Shown piece by piece: positions 57,285-64,000 of a stretch of DNA of 64,000 bases; within the stretch, counting starts at the first letter, position 1; each line of letters starts with the position of its first letter. The stretch spans positions 1-64,000 of the forward strand of contig JAANBB010000190.1 in NCBI GenBank assembly GCA_014621425.1. The letters are read 5' to 3'. The stretch comes from Cylindrodendrum hubeiense. Taxonomy: Eukaryota; Ascomycota; Sordariomycetes; Hypocreales; Nectriaceae. Position numbers and translations under genes: made by a program. The notes beneath the pieces were generated by a model. It did not search any database and had not been told where the DNA came from. It saw nothing but the letters and a program-made list of their open reading frames with translations.

Positions 57285-57719
57285 GAACGCGTGGCATTGT
57301 AGAAGCCATCGTGGCATCACTAGCCCGAGGGTAATTGGATGTGATGATTTCTTTTTTCTTTTTTGGACTGGCGTTGGGTGGAATTATCGTGAACCGATGG
57401 GTCAAGGCGGGAAATGCTGGCGACGCCCATTTCGCCAAAGCATCAATGAAGGCGTTTGAATGGATCATGAACAACAGTCCGTCTGCAGGGTTCAGTGTGG
57501 AGATTCAGTCGGTTGCAGCCTGATCCAGTAAATGCAAACCAGATGGTCACTGTAGGGTCTTTAGTTCGCAAGGGATAAAGACAATGAGACAAGACTACGA
57601 GTCTTTTTATTCCGTTCTATCACGGCCAATGCCAAGTCAATTCCAGACCCTCAACTCCCAAACTCCGTTCGTATCTTGTACTGGCGTCCCTCCAGCCAGC
57701 CAGCCATGTCAAGACTTAG
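57285..57719. other. Convergent gap
   Basis: This 435-bp region lies between two gene 3' ends. A 62-codon plus-strand ORF at 57335 (hydrophobic N-terminus) has no recognisable domain or start context. I see nothing else. Confidence 0.4.
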
Positions 57720-58419
57720 TTAGCTCTTGCCCAAGAATCCCTCCCGCTCCAACACCTCGCTCCGAAACTTGACCAGAAATACCGTCTTCCCAGGCCACAT
57801 CTCGCCCTCCCCGACTGTATGTGCCGTCACGCGGGCGGGGAAGTCGGCGCCGTCGCACACACCCTCAACAACGCCGGCCACGAATGCGGCACAGTTCAGC
57901 TGGCTCATCTCCTTGGGCACGCTGATGTACTGGTTGACCAGGGGCTCGTTGTCGATGATCATGTACTCGTCGGGCGTCTCGGGGTTGGCGCTCTTCTCCA
58001 GCCGGTCCGCCTGCCGTCCAAACAGGTGCTGCCAGATGTTCTGCTTGATAAAGTGCAGCAGCGCGATGATGGTGAGGGGCCGCAGCTGCGCTCGAGCGGG
58101 TTCGCGGTGGATAAGGAGGTCGAGGAGCTTGAGTCCGATGGGGTGGCCCTGGACGTTGAGTCTGTAGAGAATCACATCGTCAGCTTGGCTCGTCTGACCA
58201 TTCCGCAAGAGATGCATACCGCTGTTCCAGCTCCTGGATGCCCTTGACACGCCGCTGCGCATACGTCACCATCTCGCCGAACAGATAGGCGAAGCTGGCC
58301 TGGCTCAGCTCGGCCGTCTTGGAGCGGTTGAGAGGCCGGTGGTAAATGGTCTTGCCGTTGCTGGGATGCCTCAGGCCGGGCTCCTTGCCGGATGGCGTAC
58401 TGGATTGGAGGTTGGCCAT
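57720..58419 (-). CDS. TRS31: TRAPP complex subunit Trs31 (TRAPPC5)
   Basis: Exons 58220-58419 and 57720-58161 join across a 58-nt intron (GTATGC...CTACAG with GCTGAC branch) to 213 residues. The protein belongs to the Bet3-fold subunits of TRAPP, the guanine-nucleotide exchange factor for Ypt1 in ER-Golgi traffic. Typical features are the SQASFAYLFGEMVTYAQ helix, the GHPIGLKLLDLL segment, FIKQNIWQHLFGRQADRLEKS, and the C-terminal LNCAAFVAGVVEGV with AHTV-type strand. The N-terminal ~30 residues are a polar extension common in fungi. Retaining the intron would replace the rest with a short unrelated tail, so the spliced form is preferred. Confidence 0.93.
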
Positions 58420-58970
58420 GGTCGGCTGCGTCGTCGTCGTCGTCGCTGGTGTGGGCAGCAGGGCATGCTGTTGCTGCTGTGGCGGCGAGGGGAAGCTGTT
58501 TCCAGGGACGCAGAGCTCCGACTTTCAACTTCGACGTCGACGGGGCGCGCACGTGGAAGGTGGCTTTGGGAAAGTTGGGGGGGATAAGGTAAGGTGTGGG
58601 GTTCAGGAGCTAGGCTCACCGTGCTGTGACCGAGAGCTCCTCGCTCACCTTGAGTCCCTAGTTGATACAGGGTAAGGGAAGCATCCACGGCCCATCTTCA
58701 GCCATTAGCAGCAATAAGGTCGCAATACTTCGGTCAGTTCGTTCATTTAAACATTAGGAGCTGTTCATTTAATATAAAATATTATTTTGATCACTACGGT
58801 ACTTTTTTCTTTTATTGACCTCGCCATGTGCAGACATATGCAATCTTCACGTACTACCAACACCACAAACTTCACCACATCGTCTCATTGCGAGACTAGC
58901 TTCCTTTTCCCAGCGTCTCAAAATGCTTCATATTATTTTCTTCGCAATTGCTCTCGTTCAGATTTCCCTC
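58420..58970. other. TRS31 promoter and BCS1-like 3' flank
   Basis: About 550 bp. A cgt trinucleotide run at 58429-58445 lies in the presumed TRS31 leader. AT-rich sequence follows toward the BCS1-like stop. No credible gene is seen. Confidence 0.45.
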
Positions 58971-60999
58971 TTACTGCACCGTCACAACCTTTGACTTCGA
59001 CTCTTTCTGCTTAATCGTTGCTTCGATCCACTCCGATGCATCATTCAGCGCCTTCCGTGGTGACTTCTTGCGTTTAAGCAAGAAACCTTGGATCTCAGCC
59101 GGTGAGAACATGCCTTCGGGAATCAACTTTCCGAACTCCTGAGAGATCTCACGCAGCTCTTCGGTCGTCACATCCAGTACCTCGGTCTCTTTTACGGTCG
59201 AGTTGCTCTCCACCTTGGGCTGTGGCGAAGCCTTGAGGGATCCGGAGGCAGAGGCGTTGCCGATTAGCTTGGTGCGCTTTGCCTCATACATGCGATGGAA
59301 TAGCTCGCCCGCCTGCCCACTAGAGGCGTGCTTAAAGCCAACCTGCACGTCGACACGGCCTGGGCGGATGAGTGCCTCGTCCAGAGATTCGGGCTTGTTG
59401 GTTGTCATGATGAGGATGCGGCCTTCGTGAGACGCGACACCGTCGATGGCGTTGAGTAGACCCGAGAGCGAGATACCGTCGCCTGCGAGGATACCACCCA
59501 TTCCCCTCCGGGGATGTCTTCTTGAGCTCCTCGTCTTCTTTTTCTTCTTTCGAGTTGACTCGTCTTCTGAACTATCCGAGTCGCTCGATGATTCGCTCTC
59601 GCTTTCTTCCTTCGTTTCCTTCTTGGACTTCTTCTTGGACTTCTTGGAACTTTTGGCATCTTTGGCCTTGTCCTTTTTCTCTTTGGTATCATCTTTAGGG
59701 TCATCCTCAACATCATCGTCAGGCTCTCGTCGCAACCCAGCGGTGTCGATGTCCTCAAGCAGGACAATGCACCGTCTCGGAAGGCGGGTAAAGAGCGCTG
59801 CCAGATCTTCCTCCGTCACACTAATATCCTGCAGACTAATAACGTATATATCGATTCCAAAAACTCCAGCCAGTGCAAATGAGAAACTGGTCTTTCCCGT
59901 GCCTGGGGGTCCATGAAACAGATATCCTCTTCGGAGAGGAATGCCGCGAGAAGCATACCAACGGGGAGTCCCGGGGTGAAGGTACTCGTTGACATCTCGC
60001 AATATTTCGTGCTTCTCTGTAGAGTCAAGCACAACAGTGCGCATGGGTCGGACAGGCCGTCTAGCGACTTGATGCCACAGATTGCCGTCACGTCGAGATT
60101 CCTTGGCTCTGGGACGATAGATGGTGGTCTTCTGTCGGGTATCCAGATAGTACATGGTCTTTGCATCTGCAAGGAGTTGCTTGATCGGGTCTATGCAAAT
60201 GATTTAGCCATGGTAATTAAATATAGGATAATTAGCAATGAAGGCTTACCGATAGATCGACCAAAGCAGGAAATCTTGATTTCCTCGAGATCTTTCATGG
60301 CAGACCACCCAGAAGTGTTCATGAAGGACTCCTTCTTTCGGTTTACCCTGAAGTAAGTTCCATTGTGCCAAAACCCGGTTGTGCCCATAGCTGGAACGTA
60401 TCGAGGACTCTGTTTGAGATTAGATGGTAATTCCTTTATCCATCTGTATTAGAGGGGTGACATACCGATCTTGCCGCCTGGCTGGCGAAGTTAAGGTACT
60501 TGGGTTCACCTTCTTCATCCCCATCACCCGCCTCGAGTAGTGTTAAGGCATTTGCCATCTCCTCTTCTTCTTCCCACGCACTCTTCCACACGGTCTGGGC
60601 CATTAAATAACGGTCCTTCGCGATATTTTGCTGATTGGCGAGGAAATTCATGAGATGCGAGTAGATGTGATCGTTTTCGCCGACGTAGAGGGCGCACATG
60701 AGGTAACGACTGTTGAAGACCTGAAACATGCCGTAGACCTGATTGAGGATCTTAGATAGACCCCAGAGGACGCCAAGCAGGGTGAGGAGGAGTGAAGGGT
60801 CAAGGCCGAACTGAACTCCAATCTGGCGATAGATGAAGAGAAAAAGCTGCATCAATGGTGACGCCTGGCCGGCGGTGGCGAGGAAACTGTCCATCATACC
60901 GGGCGGGAATGGACTTGACGCGTTGCCAGTATAGTTGGCGCCTTGGCCGTTGAATAACGGGGGCAAGCCTAGCTTGGTTATTCTGGTTAGGGAGTCCAT
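58971..60999 (-). CDS. BCS1-like mitochondrial AAA ATPase with charged insertion
   Basis: Exons 60466-60999, 60250-60409 and 58971-60190 join to 637 residues. Introns are 56 and 59 nt with GTATGT and GTAAGC donors. BCS1 proteins translocate the folded Rieske protein in the inner mitochondrial membrane. Fungi have many paralogues of unknown task. A hydrophobic segment near residue 70 (PSLLLTLLGVLWGLSKIL) is the expected single membrane anchor. A BCS1-N domain follows (GTTGFWHNGTYFRVNRKKES), then the AAA module: Walker A GPPGTGKTSF (~325), Walker B IVLLEDIDTA (~373), sensor NAIDG and TTNKPESLDEALIRPGR. A ~75-residue Lys/Glu/Ser/Asp insertion lies between Walker B and the sensor region (~388-461). 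The insertion and unusual paralogue features make orthology to true BCS1 uncertain. Confidence 0.92.
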
Positions 61000-63216
61000 A
61001 GTTGCATCCGATAGCAGACAGCAGTTGGTCAAGGATGCGGTTTCTCGATCCTCCCAAAACTAGATTCTGTACCCGCGAGAAACAGAGCGAGAGGAGAGAG
61101 AAATAGGCATACGCAGAGAGTGAGGGGATAAAGAGGAGGGTGCTGTCATTTGTTACACAAGGGGGAACTTGCAGTCTTTATACGAAGCGAGCACCTCGCC
61201 TTGAAGAGTCAGATGCCGCCCAACCGTGAATTTGGGAATGGATAACCCGTTCCCGACTGTGTACTGGGACTAAAGAAGAAGACTGCATGATGCACCGTCG
61301 ACTGTTCGGCAGGAAAACAACCTTGCAGCATGTTAGGCTGCCATGAAGGCGACAGATACCCCCGTCATAAGGCTTCAGCCTGAGGTAGAGGGAGGCTTTG
61401 CCCGAGTCACAAGGCAATCAGCAACCATCCCGAACACGCGGAACGGCACGGCGGATGACAGGTACATAACAGTACATACAGAGAGGGAAATAGCCGGGCA
61501 AACATGCAGGGCTCACCAGCGGGTACATGGAGACTAGCGACCGAGAACGAATCATGTGTCGCCACAGAATTGGCTGCTCGCAACTGGATTAATCATGTGT
61601 CTGCCATTGTCTTCACACCGGCTGCATGAACAGTTGGCGCAGTTGGCTCGCTATCGGGCTCCAGGCTGGGCGGCATCTGCTTCGCCACGCCCGCATTGGG
61701 GGTATGTAGGCGCGTTGGTGGTGTGGACAAAGTGCGAATAGCGTTGTTGACAAATGCTCCCGAGGTTGCAGTGGATGTTGTGCGCTGGAGAATGGCCCGT
61801 TATCTGGCCTGGTGTTGTCAACCAATGTCCCACAGGGTGTTGCATGGCCGGAGGATTTACGGTGCGTCCACAGGCTGATTCCTGGTGTAATCAGGATGTC
61901 AGATGCGGCCAAGCCAAATAGGTTGTTTAGGTTGGCCACTAGTGCTGAGTCCCGACACTGAACTCTCGAGTTTTGATTGCTAACACGATACATTTTTGTT
62001 TTTTATGTACGCAATCTTCGGGTTACACGACCTTCCCTTCAATAGGTAGGTACCTAATGTACCTAGGTAGGTAGCTACACTTGTACAAGTAAATGTAGGT
62101 ACTAACGCTGAATACACCAGCACCATCTCCGCCATTACGTCTGCGCAGTACACCACCACCAACACTAATAAACAATACACCAATACACCAATACACCAAT
62201 ACACTAATACAATAATACACTAACACCACCACCAACACTAATACACTAACACTACTACCGGCCTTGCAATGCCCGACAACCTGCCTACAACGCAAGCAAT
62301 ACGGCACACACATCCCCTGCCAACGCCCAACCACTCGCGCGGATATCTCGCCAGCACGATCCAGTCACTCCACCATGTACTGATACGACCCGGCACGCCG
62401 CATATTTGGATCTCTTCCGCCAAGAAACCCGGGGAACGGGTCCGTGGGGCTGCCTTCTGTGGCCCTATGAGGGGCATCCTCGGCCGTCCCGCGGGAACGC
62501 GACTGGCGAGATTGCCGCCGATAATTGTTCACCGGCCCTTTGGCCTATCACAGATTTGAGAAGGTTTGGAAAAAGTACGCATGAGGCTTCTTTAATTCAT
62601 CTGCCGGCATGCTTTGGACAACTGGACAAGCTAAAAGACTAGAGTCTCTCATAATGCTTGCTACTCTCTAGGATTAAGCTTTCTGACTTAGCTACGTCCA
62701 CCATGTAGCCCAACATGACAGCACTGACGATATCCACCACCTCAGCCGGGGGCGGGTTCATTTCTAGCAATGCCGAATTTATCTTAGTCTATATTCCGCT
62801 AAAAGTTCTACATCTAGAATACGGGAAACTTTAGTCTGGGAACCTTGGCCGCATTAGTTCTCCTGCTGCCTCGCTGGGTTCGCTCACTATGACTTTCGTG
62901 GGTACTATTGTAATTTCGCAATACGGAAGACTCCCATGTTTAAAACCGCTAATTTTATCCATGAGGTAGCATCTGTTTAGACAGAAGTTCCTGCTTTCTC
63001 CCAAAACTTGGCGGCATTTCCCTGGGTGAGAGCATTGTGTCCCTATGTCGCATTTCCACGAATCGGGCATCTCTCGTTGCCACAGGCGGACTAACAGGGA
63101 TCAGCAAGCCACAATAAATTGCCTAAAGAGTAGAATTTGGACACATCCCTTAATCGAACGTTGAGGAGGAGCTGGATAATCCTCTACGACAGCTCTACTA
63201 GCAAGCAACAGCCGTC
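61000..63216. other. Gene-free region with microsatellites
   Basis: More than 2.2 kb lies to the right of the BCS1-like gene. It includes that gene's promoter, a taggtac/gtaccta hairpin (62047-62065) in a taggtagg-rich stretch, and an aatacacc-type microsatellite (62144-62260). Small ORFs have no recognisable domains. No RNA gene is seen. Confidence 0.5.
62144..62260. repeat. Imperfect aatacacc/aacacta microsatellite
   Basis: Repeated aatacacc, aatacact and accaccaacact units over about 115 bp of C/A-rich sequence. It is a slippage-type repeat with no coding potential on either strand. Confidence 0.85.
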
Positions 63217-63456
63217 ATGCCTTCCCTCGAAGTCCTTGTCCTTGGCCTTGCCTTGGCTGGAGCCCACACCGGCCACTGCAAGCCTTCCGAGAGGTCATTT
63301 GCTGTTTCAACCACCACCGTGCCCTCTGAGATGACTTCATCTCTTGTTACATTTGCCACTGTGCCCTCCAAGACGGCGTCACCTGTTGTTTCAACCGCTA
63401 CTGAATACAACGCCATCTGCTTTTCAACCACCCCCGTGCCCCCCTGCAGAGCATGA
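63217..63456 (+). CDS. Possible secreted Ser/Thr-rich protein, weak
   Basis: The ATG at 63217 begins a signal-like segment (MPSLEVLVLGLALAGAHTG) followed by Ser/Thr/Val-rich sequence with internal duplications (FAVSTTTVPS; VTFATVPS; VVSTATE). The frame stops at 63454-63456. A second frame continues with Cys-containing sequence (AEHDNCYGVIRYSND), and fragments farther right are also Cys-containing, so a spliced or frameshifted secreted protein is possible. I could not build a consistent exon model. It may be a degraded gene. Confidence 0.3.
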   Translation: MPSLEVLVLGLALAGAHTGHCKPSERSFAVSTTTVPSEMTSSLVTFATVPSKTASPVVSTATEYNAICFSTTPVPPCRA

Positions 63457-64000
63457 CAACTGCTATGGGGTCATACGCTACTCTAATGACCACTACGAGA
63501 ACGAAATTTGCATCTGGTCAGGATATTACTGACTCCGATGACTTCAGTGAGCAGATCCGGCGGACGGAAATTTTGTCTCAATGTGATAGTGGCTGCAAAC
63601 CTATAAGCCTTGTGTTGAAAGACATATATACTGCCTAAATGCATGCCTCTGTTGCAGGGTGCCTTACCTTTTGCTTCATATGGCGCAGCGGTACTTCGTG
63701 ACACCTTGCTATGAGAGCACTTGCATCGGAGGCATCCCGGGTACATATCGAAGCTCAGATCTGGTACATAATCCTATCATTAATTCTGGTTGTAATTCAA
63801 AACATCGAACGCGAGTTTTGAATGATATCTGCACCGAATAGGCTCAAAAAATGAGAAAAGGAATGAATCGTTGGATTTATATGTCTCTGTGGTTGTGGAT
63901 ACGTGGACAGTAGCCCAACCTGTGGTGTGAATATCGGTTCGGGATTTGTACAACGGCAGAGAAAGTGGCTCCACAGTTGTTGCTTTCTTCTTTGACTTAC
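63457..64000. other. Right end of window, unresolved
   Basis: Short ORFs in several frames (for example Cys-containing segments at 63453-63638 and 63659-63841) could be exons of the weak secreted gene or its decayed remains. No splice-consistent model was found and the sequence runs off the edge. Confidence 0.35.

Overview
The window reads as chromosomal DNA of a filamentous ascomycete (Pezizomycotina, probably a Sordariomycete). Most genes carry short introns of about 45-70 nt with GTAAGT/GTATGT-type donors, CTAAC/CTGAC branch sites and CAG/TAG acceptors. The protein set is typically fungal: a PDR-type ABC transporter, a Zn2Cys6 regulator, a Jen1-type carboxylate permease, a GH3 beta-glucosidase, a tannase/feruloyl esterase, a BCS1-like ATPase, SEN2, TRS31 and CAND1. 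Exon structures below were rebuilt by hand from splice signals and reading-frame continuity. There is no expression evidence.

Layout. 1-1475 (-): partial carnitine-type 2-oxoglutarate dioxygenase. 2030-3610 (-): SEN2 tRNA-splicing endonuclease. 4731-6380 (+): ceramide glucosyltransferase. 6506-9007 (-): secreted GH3 beta-glucosidase. 9.0-13.7 kb: long gene-poor, partly AT-rich stretch with a 45-bp tandem repeat. 13758-15344 (+): secreted feruloyl esterase/tannase. 15898-16470 (-): small four-helix membrane protein. 16.6-21.5 kb: a UPF1-like superfamily 1 helicase locus with an in-frame stop, an inverted relic of its own 3' end, direct repeats in its upstream region and an inverted repeat downstream. 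21908-26797 (-): 14-exon PDR ABC transporter. 27228-29534 (-): Zn2Cys6 transcription factor. 29855-30514 (-): UPF0303/GlcG-like protein. 32390-33670 (+): ACC-synthase-like PLP enzyme. 34094-34660 (+): AtaL/DUF1857-like protein. 34816-36426 (-): secreted FMN-dependent alpha-hydroxy-acid oxidase. 36.4-43.1 kb: gene-poor with short tandem repeats. 43106-44770 (+): Jen1 permease. 45419-46833 (-): secreted M14 carboxypeptidase. 46.8-49.7 kb: gene-poor. 49703-53935 (-): CAND1/TIP120. 54789-56120 (-): F-box-like protein. 57003-57284 (+): small acidic hypothetical protein. 57720-58419 (-): TRAPP subunit Trs31. 58971-60999 (-): BCS1-like AAA ATPase. 61.0-64.0 kb: gene-poor, microsatellites and a weak secreted Ser/Thr-rich ORF.

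Working together. Housekeeping genes (SEN2, glucosylceramide synthesis, CAND1, TRS31, BCS1-like) are mixed with nutrient-acquisition genes (beta-glucosidase, feruloyl esterase, carboxypeptidase, Jen1, alpha-hydroxy-acid oxidase) that suggest growth on plant or other organic matter. The ABC transporter and Zn2Cys6 factor lie in tandem and could be a regulator/efflux pair. The PLP enzyme, AtaL-like protein and flavin oxidase form a loose group that could belong to one metabolic route. The most unusual locus is the helicase region, where a degraded helicase, its relic and repeats shared with a site about 28 kb away point to a repeat family shaped by duplication and mutation. No tRNA, rRNA, CRISPR array or complete transposon was recognised.
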